DNA of 55,391 nt. Origin: Lachnospiraceae bacterium. Its GTDB lineage: Bacteria > Bacillota > Clostridia > Lachnospirales > Lachnospiraceae. The stretch lies in the NCBI GenBank assembly GCA_024684215.1, contig JAIKXH010000093.1, positions 1-55,391 of the forward strand, read 5' to 3'. The notes below the pieces were generated by a model. That model was not told the origin of the DNA and made no database searches. It saw nothing but the letters and a program-made list of their open reading frames with translations. Shown here piece by piece: positions 25,413-34,619 of the stretch; position 1 is the stretch's first letter, and the number at the start of each line of letters is the position of its first letter. The position numbers and the translations under genes were made by a program.

Positions 25413-26321
25413 ATGGCAAAACGCATTTATTGGCATATTCCGGGATTCTGTTTTTTTAAGAATCTCAATACCGTATTAATTGATTTAATGAATGAGTACG
25501 AAAACTGTTTTCACGAAGGATATCGTATAGGCAGCGTGTACGGAACTTTCCCCGGAGCCATCTGGAACGGAGGAAGAACGGTACTTGGTTTTACATCAAA
25601 GAACGATATTGAAAGAATTATAAAGAACTACAATTCCAGGAAAGTGCCTGTGCGCTTTACATGGACCAATTCACTTATAGAGGAAAAGCACTTAAACGAT
25701 ACCCTCTGCAATCTTATAATGAGACTTGCTGACAATGGGCAAAATCAGGTGCTTGTCAATACTAAAATATTAGAGGATTATTTAAAACAAAATTATCCCA
25801 ATTACAAATATATATCCTCCACCACCAAGAGAATCACAGATCCTGTGAAACTCAAGGAAGAGCTCGATAAAGACTATTTTATGGTGGTTTTGGACTATGA
25901 TTTAAACCATGATGAGGATGTATTAAAAAGCTTAGAGCCTATGGCTGACAGGGTGGAGATCCTTGTGGATGAAATATGTTTTCCGGGATGTCCCAAAAGA
26001 ATAGCTCATTATAAAGACGAATCTTTAAAACAGCTTGAATTTGAGATTGCAAAGCCCTTTGAATGTCCCAACAAGCAGGCTACAAAATCATTTTCGGACT
26101 GTATGAAAAGGCCGGCATTTATATCAAATGAAGATATTAAAAGCTATATAGACAGAGGCTTCGAAAACTTTAAGCTGGTTGGAAGAGGACTTCCGCAAAG
26201 CTTAGTCATAGACTCTTATATTTATTATCTTGTAAAGCCCGAGAAGCAGGATTTTATCAGAGAACAGATAAACAAGCGTTTAGCACAGATAGCTGCAAAC
26301 CAGGCTGCAAAGAGAAGATAA
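25413..26321 (+). CDS. Unknown protein, paralogue of the preceding gene
   Basis: A 302-residue protein starting at 25413 behind GGGAGG (5-base spacing). The frame is open upstream to 25242, but that part lies in the hairpin block and has no counterpart in the paralogue. Conserved blocks are IGSVYGTFPGAIWNGGRTV, PVRFTWTNSLI, ISSTTKRI, MVVLDYDLN, EILVDEICFPGCPKRIAHY and FKLVGRG. Cys residues of the C-P-CP-R-HY segment are retained, although the extra Cys residues of the first copy (CNFCMEC) are lost. Relation to U32-type barrels is only suggested. The C-terminus is a charged helix ending QAAKRR. A strong terminator follows. Confidence 0.75.
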   Translation: MAKRIYWHIPGFCFFKNLNTVLIDLMNEYENCFHEGYRIGSVYGTFPGAIWNGGRTVLGFTSKNDIERIIKNYNSRKVPVRFTWTNSLIEEKHLNDTLCNLIMRLADNGQNQVLVNTKILEDYLKQNYPNYKYISSTTKRITDPVKLKEELDKDYFMVVLDYDLNHDEDVLKSLEPMADRVEILVDEICFPGCPKRIAHYKDESLKQLEFEIAKPFECPNKQATKSFSDCMKRPAFISNEDIKSYIDRGFENFKLVGRGLPQSLVIDSYIYYLVKPEKQDFIREQINKRLAQIAANQAAKRR

Positions 26322-26363
26322 ATTCATTACAGGCCGGATAGGATTTTTTAAAATAATAACCTC

Positions 26364-26396
26364 AAAAGACGATAGTTACCGCTATCGTCTTTTTTT
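26364..26396 (+). terminator. Intrinsic terminator after the tandem paralogues
   Basis: AAAAGACGATAG (26364-26375), loop TTACCG, CTATCGTC (26382-26389) and seven T residues. Confidence 0.88.
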
Positions 26397-26397
26397 G

Positions 26398-26460
26398 CGC
26401 AAAATTTGAGAAGAATAATAAAAAACAGATATTGATTTAATAGTAAACAATAGGTTTAAA
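26398..26460 (+). promoter_or_regulatory. Probable promoter of the GH115-GH3-xylulokinase operon
   Basis: TTGATT (26432-26437), 17 bases, TTTAAA (26455-26460). Its upstream part contains GCAAAATTTGAGAAG (26399-26413), identical to 1549-1563 before the GH10 gene and at the same 56-base distance from the -10-like box. Confidence 0.45.
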
Positions 26461-26516
26461 AGATAAAATAGAATATAGATTATTATGTGCTTAATTGCAA
26501 TTGGGAGGATAAAGGT

Positions 26517-29477
26517 ATGAGACTTGGCTCATGCGTAAATATTTTTTTGGATGATAATGCCTTATCCGGCGTAAAAAAAATAGCGGATAAGGTTGCAAAC
26601 GATTTTGAACTTGTAACCGGTAAAAAGGCGAATGTAACGGAGTTTTCGGACGGAACTCTTACTGAAACTAAGGGTACATCCGCCGGCTTGTCCGATAGCA
26701 ACTGCGCTTGTATAGTGGCAGCGACTTTAGGAAGCAGCAAATATCTTGATAAGCTTATAGAAAACGGCGAATTTGATGCAAACGAAATTAAGGATAAGTG
26801 GGAAGTATACTCATTTAAGGTGGTTCCCGCAAAAGGAAATGAGCCTGAAAAGCTTCTTATTGCCGGCAGCGATAAGAGAGGTACCATATACGGACTTTTC
26901 CATGTATCCGAGATTTTGGGTGTAAGCCCCTGGTACTGGTTTGCGGATGTTAAACCTCAGCACAAGGATTGTATCGAGATTTCCTCAAAGGACAACTTTG
27001 TCTCAAAGGTCCCTTCCGTAAAATACAGAGGATTCTTTATAAATGACGAGTGGCCCGCTTTCGGCAACTGGACCTTTGAACATTTCGGAGGTTTTACCAC
27101 CGAAATGTACGATCATGTATTTGAGCTTTTGCTCAGACTTAAAGGAAACTATCTCTGGCCTGCCATGTGGACTTCCAATTTCTCATTGGATGGCCCCGGA
27201 CTTTCAAATGCTATCCTTGCCGACGAATACGGCGTTGTAATGAGCAATTCACACCATGAGCCCTGCCTTCGCCACAGCGAGGAATGGGATCTTGTGAAAG
27301 GTGATGATACCCCATATGGTACGGCCTGGAATTTCGATAAAAATAAAGAAGGCCTCAAAAATTACTGGAGGGGCGGACTTTTAAGAAACGGAAAATACGA
27401 AAACATTATAACCATGGGTATGCGCGGAGAGAGAGACTCTGAAGTGCTCGGAGCCACCGCCACCTTAAAGGACAATATCGATTATTTGAAAGAGGTTATA
27501 ACCGTTCAAAACGAGCTTATAAAAGAGACCGTTTCCGAAAATCTTGATGACACGCACAGAATGCTTGCCATCTACAAGGAGGTTGAAAAATACTTCCACG
27601 GAGATGAGACCACCGAGGGCCTTAAAAACTGGGACGGTCTTAACGGAATCACCTGTATGCTCTGCGAGGACAATTTCGGAAACCTGCGCACTCTCCCCGA
27701 AAAAGATCAGAGGGACAGAAAAGGCGGCTGGGGAATGTATTACCACTTCGATTATCACGGAGACCCCATAAGCTATGAGTGGATAAATTCAACTCATATA
27801 GCAAGGACCTGCGAGCAGATGAGCCAGGCATACGATTACGGTATCAGAGAGATTTGGATAGTAAATGTGGGCGACTTAAAGCCTCAGGAGTTCCCGCTTT
27901 CTTACTTCCTCGACCTTGCTTACGATATAGACAAGTGGGGACAGGGTAATCCTGATGCGGTAAGAGACTACACTAACCGTTGGGTAGACGCACAGTTCCC
28001 TGCATTTAACGATAGTTTCAGAAAAGACACCGTAAAGCTGTTAGAGGGCTATACCAGGCTGAATTATATCAGAAAGCCCGAGGCTTTAAATTCTGATATC
28101 TACAGTCCCATAGCATACGGCGAGGCCGATAGCGTCCTTGATAAAGCCGGCAAGTTAAAGAAAATTGCCGAAAAGCTTTATCCCGATATAAAGGGCAGCG
28201 ATGATGAGAGCGCTTTTTATCAGCTAATCTATTTCCCTGTGATGGCTGCCGCAAATATTATTGAGATGAATATTTTCGGTGGAAAAAATCACATTTTGGC
28301 AGTGCAGGGAGCTACCTTGGCAAATGCCTACGCTGAGCGTATAAGGGCATGCATTGCTTTAGACAGAGAACTGTGTGAGAAGTATCATGCATTAAACGGC
28401 GGAAAATGGAACGGACTTACATTATCAGAGCATGTAGGATTCATCCACTGGAATGAAGAAGAATGCGCTTATCCCATAATGATGGAGATAGAGCCTGCCA
28501 ATAAACCCAGGATGGTAGTTACCGCCGGACATCGCATAAAGCATACAATGGGCGGCGATTGGACAAGAAAGAAACTCTTTATGGATGAGTTCCTTGATCC
28601 TGATACCGAAAAGGCATGCATATATATCAGAAACGGTGCAAAAACAGATTTTGATTATAAGATTGAAAACATTCCTTCATGGTTAAAGGCAGATAAGGTA
28701 TCCGGAAAAGTATCGGGCGAGGCTTCAGCCAGCGAAGAAGCGGTAGAACTTACTATAGACAGAAAGGCATTGAAAAATTCCGGAGAACTTATAAGCAGCG
28801 CGGTTATAACCGTAAGGACCGGTTTTGCTCATGCAGATATAGAAATTCTGGGCGCCAGCTTTGAAAATAAAAAAGAAGTCATTTTGCTTCCGGAAGATAT
28901 ACTTATCAAAGAAAAGATGGCCGGACTGCAAAAAGAGATTATAGTAAACGAATTAGGCCTTGTACTTGAGGCGGATGAAGCTGACAGCTTTATTGCAGGA
29001 ATGAACAGCGAGTATAAGGTTATAAAAGGCTTTGGAAAATACAGGAGCGGACTTAAAGCTTTTCCCACCACGGAATCTTTTGTGCCCGGAGTAAACGCAC
29101 CCTGTGCCGAATATTCATTTGATTTAAGAGAAGACTCAAATGTAGAGATCATGCTTCTTACCGCACCTAACAATCCGGTTGAAAAAGGAAATCCAATGGC
29201 AGTCGGAATATCCATTGGTGACGGCGAGATTAAAAAGATTGCTACGGTAGAAAACGGCTACGAAGGCGGAGAGAGAACATCACCCCAGTGGGTCGCAGGA
29301 GCGCTTGATCAGATTCATACTACAAGCTTCGAACTGGCTGCAAAGAAAGGAAAGAACACCTTAAAGATATATGCGGCCGATCCCGGAGTTGTCATAGAGA
29401 GAATACTTATAAGACAGAGCGGAACAAGCTGGGCCGGAGGGTATCTTGGAAAAGCCCCTGAGTGGATATTAAACTAA
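26517..29477 (+). CDS. GH115 xylan alpha-1,2-glucuronidase, cytoplasmic
   Basis: A 986-residue enzyme expected to remove (4-O-methyl)glucuronic acid from xylan or xylo-oligosaccharides. It starts at 26517 behind GGGAGG. No signal peptide is present, so it acts inside the cell. Family features are the N-terminal alpha/beta domain, IYGLFHVSEILGVSPWYWF, KYRGFFINDEWPAFGNWT, LKGNYLWPAMWTSNF, NSHHEPCLRHSEEW and ITMGMRGERDSEV, followed by helices and a C-terminal beta domain with WAGGYLGKAPEWILN. Length fits GH115 (about 950-1000). The family can debranch internal as well as terminal residues. Substrate probably arrives through the importers of 3103-16414. Confidence 0.92.
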   Translation: MRLGSCVNIFLDDNALSGVKKIADKVANDFELVTGKKANVTEFSDGTLTETKGTSAGLSDSNCACIVAATLGSSKYLDKLIENGEFDANEIKDKWEVYSFKVVPAKGNEPEKLLIAGSDKRGTIYGLFHVSEILGVSPWYWFADVKPQHKDCIEISSKDNFVSKVPSVKYRGFFINDEWPAFGNWTFEHFGGFTTEMYDHVFELLLRLKGNYLWPAMWTSNFSLDGPGLSNAILADEYGVVMSNSHHEPCLRHSEEWDLVKGDDTPYGTAWNFDKNKEGLKNYWRGGLLRNGKYENIITMGMRGERDSEVLGATATLKDNIDYLKEVITVQNELIKETVSENLDDTHRMLAIYKEVEKYFHGDETTEGLKNWDGLNGITCMLCEDNFGNLRTLPEKDQRDRKGGWGMYYHFDYHGDPISYEWINSTHIARTCEQMSQAYDYGIREIWIVNVGDLKPQEFPLSYFLDLAYDIDKWGQGNPDAVRDYTNRWVDAQFPAFNDSFRKDTVKLLEGYTRLNYIRKPEALNSDIYSPIAYGEADSVLDKAGKLKKIAEKLYPDIKGSDDESAFYQLIYFPVMAAANIIEMNIFGGKNHILAVQGATLANAYAERIRACIALDRELCEKYHALNGGKWNGLTLSEHVGFIHWNEEECAYPIMMEIEPANKPRMVVTAGHRIKHTMGGDWTRKKLFMDEFLDPDTEKACIYIRNGAKTDFDYKIENIPSWLKADKVSGKVSGEASASEEAVELTIDRKALKNSGELISSAVITVRTGFAHADIEILGASFENKKEVILLPEDILIKEKMAGLQKEIIVNELGLVLEADEADSFIAGMNSEYKVIKGFGKYRSGLKAFPTTESFVPGVNAPCAEYSFDLREDSNVEIMLLTAPNNPVEKGNPMAVGISIGDGEIKKIATVENGYEGGERTSPQWVAGALDQIHTTSFELAAKKGKNTLKIYAADPGVVIERILIRQSGTSWAGGYLGKAPEWILN

Positions 29478-29557
29478 AGCCCGGGATTCTATTTAAAGCA
29501 TACATAAATATTTTTTATTTTTATCAGTTTAAATACATAGAGAGCGAGGGAACTTAA

Positions 29558-31741
29558 ATGGACATGACCAGAAATGAAAGCTTGAATGAAAGCTTTCGTG
29601 CCAAAGCCAAAGAGCTTGTGGCACAAATGACACTCGATGAAAAAGTAAGCCAGACCACTAACTGGGCAAAGGCTGTGGACAGACTTGGGATAAAGGCATA
29701 CAACTGGTGGAACGAGGCGCTTCACGGCGTTGCCAGAGCCGGTGTTGCTACGGTTTTTCCCCAGGCTATCACAAATGCCGGAAGCTTTGATGAGGACCTT
29801 TTGGAGCAGATTGCTGACGTTATCTCCACAGAGGGACGTGCAAAATATAACGAGCAGCAAAAGTATGATGATACCGATATTTACAAGGGACTTACCTTCT
29901 GGTCACCCAATATCAATATTTTCCGTGATCCCAGATGGGGCAGAGGACATGAGACCTTCGGAGAGGATCCTTATCTTACATCAAGACTCGGAGCCAGATT
30001 TGTAGAGGGTATTCAGGGCCATGATGAAAAATATATGAAGGCAGCGGCCTGCGCAAAGCATTTTGCGGTACATTCAGGCCCCGAAGACATCAGACATTCC
30101 TTCAATGCTGTTGTAGACGATATCGACCTTTGGGAGACATATCTTCCCGCATTTAAGGTACTTGTAAAGGATGCCAAGGTGGAAGCCGTAATGGGAGCAT
30201 ACAACAGAACCAACGGTGAGGCATGCTGTGCGAGCAAAACACTTCTCATCGATATCCTTCGTGATATGTGGGATTTCAAGGGACATGTAACCAGTGACTG
30301 CTGGGCACTCAAGGATTTAAACGAAGGTCACGGACTTACAAAAGACCTCGAGGATTCCGCAGCTCTTGCCGCAAACAACGGATGTGATGTCAACTGCGGT
30401 AACTGTTTTGAGCTTTTGAATCTTGCAATCAAGGAAGGCAAGGTTTCTGAGGAAAGACTTGACGAGATGGTTGTAAATCTTTTCACCACCCGTATGAAGC
30501 TCGGACTTCTCGGAGAAGTAAACGACAATCCTTTTGACAAGATCGATTATTTGTCCGTAGATACAGACGCCAACAGAGCATTTAACTTAAAAGTTGCCCT
30601 GCAGTCTATGACTCTTTTGGAAAACAGAAATAATACACTTCCTTTGGATATTAATAAGATTAAGACCATCGGAGTAATAGGACCCAATGCAAACTCAAGA
30701 AGAGCACTTGTAGGTAACTATGAGGGAACTTCTTCCGAGTACATTACCGTGCTTGAAGGTATTACAAGATATACCAGAGAAGCTGCGGCAAAGGCAGGAA
30801 CGGCCGCTCCCAGAATCCTTTATTCTGAAGGCTGTCACCTTTACAAGGACAGAGTTGAAAATCTCGGTATCGAGAACGACCGTATGAGTGAAGTTAAGAC
30901 TATCTGCAATTACGCTGATGCAGTAGTGGTTGTTGTAGGCCTTGATGCAACTCTTGAAGGAGAAGAGGGAGATACCGGTAACCAGTACGGTTCCGGCGAT
31001 AAGAGAGACTTAAAGCTTCCGGGAAATCAGCAGCTTGTTGTCGATGAGGCGATTAAGAGCGGAAAGCCCGTAATCTTGGTACTTATGGCAGGAAGCGCAA
31101 TGCAGATGCAGGGTGCGGAAGAAAAATGTGCCGCATATCTCTATGCAGGATATCCGGGAGCTCAGGGCGGACTTGCAGTTGCAAAGATCCTCTTTGGCGA
31201 GGCAGGCCCCGAAGGAAAGCTTCCCATCACCTTCTATCATGAGGTTGATGAGCTTCCCGAGTTTACAGATTATGCAATGAAGGGCAGAACCTACAGATAT
31301 ATGGATCATGACGCTCTTTATCCTTTCGGATACGGTTTGTCATATAACCGTTATGAGGTCTCAAATATTGTTCTTACACCTTATAAAGAGGCAGACGGTG
31401 AGGCACTCAAGGTTTCATGCGACTTTACAAACCTTGGTAAAATGGAAGGTGCAGAGACATTACAGGTATACGTATCTGTTCATAAAGAAGGCGCTCCCAA
31501 GTGGCAGCTCAAGGGATTAAAGAAGGTAAGACTTCTTCCCGGAGAGCTTAAGCATGTTGAGATAGAAATGCCTCGTGAAGCATTCGGACTTCATCTTGGA
31601 AAGAATGATGTAACGGTAGACGGTGAAGTGACACTTTATGTCGGAACTCATCAGCCGGATGCACGTTCAAAGGCCCTTACCGGAACGGAGCCTCTCGCAT
31701 TTAAGCTCAATGTTTCGGACGGAAAGATTAAATTAGTATAA
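29558..31741 (+). CDS. GH3 beta-xylosidase (or bifunctional xylosidase/arabinofuranosidase), cytoplasmic
   Basis: A 727-residue GH3 enzyme without signal peptide. The N-terminal barrel includes WWNEALHGVARAG, FWSPNINIFRDPRWGRGHET, ACAKHFAVHSGPE and GHVTSDCWALKDL, with nucleophile Asp about 247. The alpha/beta sandwich has VIGPNANSRRALVGNYEGT and VVVGLDATLEGEEGD, and the C-terminal fibronectin-III-like domain is present (PFGYGLSYNRYEVSN, VTLYVGTHQPDA). The EALHGVAR pattern is typical of xylosidase-type, not glucosidase-type, GH3 members. It starts at 29558 (ATG again at 29564) behind GCGAGGG, 80 bases after GH115. It would release xylose from oligosaccharides. Confidence 0.92.
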   Translation: MDMTRNESLNESFRAKAKELVAQMTLDEKVSQTTNWAKAVDRLGIKAYNWWNEALHGVARAGVATVFPQAITNAGSFDEDLLEQIADVISTEGRAKYNEQQKYDDTDIYKGLTFWSPNINIFRDPRWGRGHETFGEDPYLTSRLGARFVEGIQGHDEKYMKAAACAKHFAVHSGPEDIRHSFNAVVDDIDLWETYLPAFKVLVKDAKVEAVMGAYNRTNGEACCASKTLLIDILRDMWDFKGHVTSDCWALKDLNEGHGLTKDLEDSAALAANNGCDVNCGNCFELLNLAIKEGKVSEERLDEMVVNLFTTRMKLGLLGEVNDNPFDKIDYLSVDTDANRAFNLKVALQSMTLLENRNNTLPLDINKIKTIGVIGPNANSRRALVGNYEGTSSEYITVLEGITRYTREAAAKAGTAAPRILYSEGCHLYKDRVENLGIENDRMSEVKTICNYADAVVVVVGLDATLEGEEGDTGNQYGSGDKRDLKLPGNQQLVVDEAIKSGKPVILVLMAGSAMQMQGAEEKCAAYLYAGYPGAQGGLAVAKILFGEAGPEGKLPITFYHEVDELPEFTDYAMKGRTYRYMDHDALYPFGYGLSYNRYEVSNIVLTPYKEADGEALKVSCDFTNLGKMEGAETLQVYVSVHKEGAPKWQLKGLKKVRLLPGELKHVEIEMPREAFGLHLGKNDVTVDGEVTLYVGTHQPDARSKALTGTEPLAFKLNVSDGKIKLV

Positions 31742-31770
31742 TAAAGCCAAATGGCTGACGGAGGTAAAAA

Positions 31771-33252
31771 ATGTTATATATCGGAATAGATTTAGGAACA
31801 AGTGCAGTTAAACTTTTACTCATGGATGAAAAGGGAGATATCAAAAAGATCGTATCAAAGGAATATCCTTTATATTTCCCCAATCCCGGATGGTCCGAGC
31901 AAAAGCCCGAGGACTGGTATGAGCAGTCAATCGCAGGATTAAAGGAACTCTTAGACGGACAGGATAAGAGCCGGGTTGCGGGAATCAGCTTTGGCGGACA
32001 GATGCACGGCCTTGTTATCCTTGATGAGAACGATAACGTTATCCGTCCCGCAATCCTTTGGAACGACGGAAGAACCCAGAAACAGGTTGACTACCTCAAT
32101 AACGAGATAGGAAAGGCTACCCTTTCAAAGTATACTGCAAATATCGCATTTGCAGGATTTACCGCTCCAAAGATTTTATGGGTAAAGGAAAACGAGCCCG
32201 AGAACTTTAAAAAGATTAAGAAGATAATGCTTCCAAAGGATTATCTTGCATATAAGCTTTCCGGAACTTTCTGCACCGATTATTCGGATGCATCAGGTAT
32301 GCTTCTTCTCGATGTAGAGAACCACAAGTGGTCAAAGGAAATGTGTGATATCTGCGGTATTACCGAGGATATGCTTCCTGCTCTTTACCAGAGCTATGAG
32401 AAGGTCGGAGAGCTTAAATCCGAACTTGCAAAAGAACTCGGAGTTAAAGAAGGCGTAGTAGTGGCAGCAGGCGCAGGAGACAATGCGGCAGCAGCTGTAG
32501 GAACAGGAACCGTTGGTGATGGAGCTTGTAATATATCACTTGGAACAAGCGGAACACTCTTTATCTCATCAAACAAGTTTGGCGTGGATTCAAACAATGC
32601 ACTTCACTCATTTGACCATGCGGACGGACATTACCATCTTATGGGATGCATGCTTTCAGCCGCTTCATGTAACAAGTGGTGGATGGACGAGATCATCGGA
32701 ACCAAGGAGTATGGAAAAGAGCAGGAGCCTATAACCGACGATAAGTTAGGAAACAATCATGTTTACTTCCTTCCTTACCTTATGGGCGAGAGATCACCTC
32801 ACAACAACCCCAATGCAAGAGGTACCTTTATCGGACTTACAATGGACAACTCAAGAGCAGATATGACACAGGCTGTACTTGAGGGAGTTGCATTTGCGCT
32901 CCGTGATTCAATGGAAGTGGCAAGAAGCCTCGGTGTTGCGCCTGAGAGAACAAAGATCTGCGGCGGCGGTGCAAAGAGCCCTCTCTGGCAGAAGATGATG
33001 GCAAATATCATGAATATGAAGGTTGATATCCTTGAGGTTGAGGAAGGTCCTTCACTTGGCGGAGCAATGCTCGCAGCAGTAGCATGCGGAGAGTATGCAA
33101 CTGTAGAAGATGCCGCTAAAGCTATTGTTAAGGTTAAAAAGACTGTAGAGCCCGATGCGCAGATTGCTGCAAGATATGAGGAAAAGTACAAGGTATTTAA
33201 GCAGATTTACCCTGCGTGCAAGCCTCTCTATGATGTGATCGCAAACAATTAA
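31771..33252 (+). CDS. xylB: Xylulokinase
   Basis: A 493-residue FGGY-family kinase that phosphorylates D-xylulose to xylulose 5-phosphate. Seen: phosphate-binding YIGIDLGTSAVKLLLMD, substrate loop GGQMHGLVILD, RPAILWNDGRT, LPKDYLAYKLSG, GAGDNAAAAVGTG with the catalytic Asp, LGTSGTLFIS, LPYLMGERSPHNN and adenosine-site GGGAKSPLWQKMMA. Length matches XylB. It lies 29 bases after GH3 behind GGAGG. No xylose isomerase (xylA) is in the window, so xylose isomerisation is encoded elsewhere or done by another isomerase. Confidence 0.95.
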   Translation: MLYIGIDLGTSAVKLLLMDEKGDIKKIVSKEYPLYFPNPGWSEQKPEDWYEQSIAGLKELLDGQDKSRVAGISFGGQMHGLVILDENDNVIRPAILWNDGRTQKQVDYLNNEIGKATLSKYTANIAFAGFTAPKILWVKENEPENFKKIKKIMLPKDYLAYKLSGTFCTDYSDASGMLLLDVENHKWSKEMCDICGITEDMLPALYQSYEKVGELKSELAKELGVKEGVVVAAGAGDNAAAAVGTGTVGDGACNISLGTSGTLFISSNKFGVDSNNALHSFDHADGHYHLMGCMLSAASCNKWWMDEIIGTKEYGKEQEPITDDKLGNNHVYFLPYLMGERSPHNNPNARGTFIGLTMDNSRADMTQAVLEGVAFALRDSMEVARSLGVAPERTKICGGGAKSPLWQKMMANIMNMKVDILEVEEGPSLGGAMLAAVACGEYATVEDAAKAIVKVKKTVEPDAQIAARYEEKYKVFKQIYPACKPLYDVIANN

Positions 33253-33330
33253 GCCTGCCTGAACACTGCGGAAGGCAATTGGTAAATGCCTGTTAAATCG
33301 GCAAAACTCTATATTTTTATAATATGATTT

Positions 33331-33384
33331 GAAAGCATTTGGTTAAAGCAAGGTTACATTTTGCAGATCAAATGCTTTCTTTTT
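33331..33384 (+). terminator. Intrinsic terminator after xylB
   Basis: GAAAGCATTTG (33331-33341) pairs perfectly with CAAATGCTTTC (33369-33379), followed by TTTTTC. The 27-base loop is unusually long. Confidence 0.75.
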
Positions 33385-33464
33385 CTCTGATGCGGCACAG
33401 ACAGTTCGTTTTCTTGACCGGAAACGGATAGCCGGGCCTATAGAATTTTTTAAAACAGTTAACG

Positions 33465-33518
33465 TTAAGGTTATATTAAGGTTCACCGATTTTATCGGAA
33501 AGGTTCACATTATATAAT
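33465..33518 (+). promoter_or_regulatory. Promoter with three helically phased repeats (OmpR-type operator)
   Basis: AAGGTT occurs at 33467-33472, 33478-33483 and 33500-33505 (the last two as AAGGTTCAC), offset by 11 and 22 bases, one and two helical turns. The perfect -10 TATAAT at 33513-33518 follows, and no good -35 box precedes it. This is the arrangement of PhoB/VanR-type activated promoters. The response regulator encoded at 34620 is the likely ligand. Confidence 0.55.
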
Positions 33519-33546
33519 TCGCATATAAGATAAGTCATGCGGAAAA

Positions 33547-33611
33547 AAGCATTAAGACATGCTGAAAAGATAAGCATAAATAAATGCGAAAAGATAAGCA
33601 TTAAGACATGC
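33547..33611. repeat. Interleaved short direct repeats in the DUF975 leader
   Basis: AAGCATTAAGACATGC occurs at 33547-33562 and 33596-33611. GAAAAGATAAGCAT occurs at 33564-33577 and 33588-33601. They lie in the untranslated leader between the predicted promoter and the start at 33684. No gene was found in 33253-33683. Confidence 0.6.
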
Positions 33612-33683
33612 GAAAAAATGAATATCTAATGCATGAAAACAGTTTATTTCTTGTATACAGTACAAAGAAGAGAGGAGTTATAT

Positions 33684-34616
33684 ATGTGGACAAGAAGAGA
33701 GGTTAAAGCAAGAGGTAAGGAGGCAATGCACAAGAATTACTGGAAGTTTGTGCTTGCATCACTTTTACTCGGATTGGTAGTGGGAAGTGCGGGAGGAGCG
33801 AGCTCAGGAGTTTCTTCTTCAATAAGCAATATGGGAAATATAATTTCAAACCGCCATTCATCGGATGATTATGACTATGATGATTATGATGAGGGAGATT
33901 ATGACAGTGAAGATTATTCCGATTCATCGGATCTGGACGGTGATGGAAGTATCACGGTTATGGAAAACGGAAAAATCACCGGGGAAGGCGAAAATTACGA
34001 TTTCTCATTTGACCCCGAGAGCGGCGAAATGATCGTTGACGGAAAAGAGATAGGCATCAATAAGCCCGAGGCAGCAGCGATCGCAGGTATAGTTATAGCT
34101 ACGGTATTGGTAGTTGCGGTAATTTGTTTTATAATAGGTATCATAGGAATTGCAATGGATATTTTCCTCTACAATCCCATCGAATACGGTATCCTCAAGT
34201 TCTTTAAAAAGTCACTTAAGGACGGAGAGAGCCTCGGTACCATGTTCCACGGATTTAAGGACGGTTACCTGGGTATAGTAAAGGTTATGTTTTTCAGGGA
34301 TCTTTTCATATTCCTTTGGAGCCTCCTTTTCATCATCCCCGGTATTGTAAAGGGATATGCATACTTGCTCGTTCCTTATATCCTTTCAGAGAATCCTTCA
34401 ATGAGCAAGGATGAAGCGTTAAAGGAGAGCAACCGTCTCATGATGGGCAATAAGTGGAAGGCATTTGTACTTGACCTTTCATTCATCGGATGGGGTATCT
34501 TATCTGCTTTAACATTAGGAGTGCTCGGTATCTTCTATGTATCACCCTACAAGAACGGTACAAACGCTGCACTTTACGAGAAGCTTAAGGAAGAGAAAGC
34601 ATTAATAGAAGGATAA
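33684..34616 (+). CDS. DUF975-family membrane protein
   Basis: A 310-residue membrane protein. The start at 33684 follows AGAGGAG; an in-frame ATG at 33633 lacks a ribosome site. The N-terminus WTRREVKARGKEAMHKNYWK is the hallmark of DUF975. A first membrane segment is followed by an Asp/Tyr-rich acidic insert (about 55-100), unusual for the family and reading SDDYDYDDYDEGDYDSEDYS. More segments follow, then SMSKDEALKESNRLMMGNKW and a C-terminal segment. The insert probably lies outside the membrane and could bind cations or the wall. It ends three bases before the response regulator gene, so it forms one operon with the two-component system. Confidence 0.85.
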   Translation: MWTRREVKARGKEAMHKNYWKFVLASLLLGLVVGSAGGASSGVSSSISNMGNIISNRHSSDDYDYDDYDEGDYDSEDYSDSSDLDGDGSITVMENGKITGEGENYDFSFDPESGEMIVDGKEIGINKPEAAAIAGIVIATVLVVAVICFIIGIIGIAMDIFLYNPIEYGILKFFKKSLKDGESLGTMFHGFKDGYLGIVKVMFFRDLFIFLWSLLFIIPGIVKGYAYLLVPYILSENPSMSKDEALKESNRLMMGNKWKAFVLDLSFIGWGILSALTLGVLGIFYVSPYKNGTNAALYEKLKEEKALIEG

Positions 34617-34619
34617 AAA

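Noticed and set aside
33331..33345. Catabolite repression (cre) site, TTGAAAGCATTTGG-like
   Set aside because: It is the left arm of the xylB terminator and lies after the operon, so the similarity is probably accidental.
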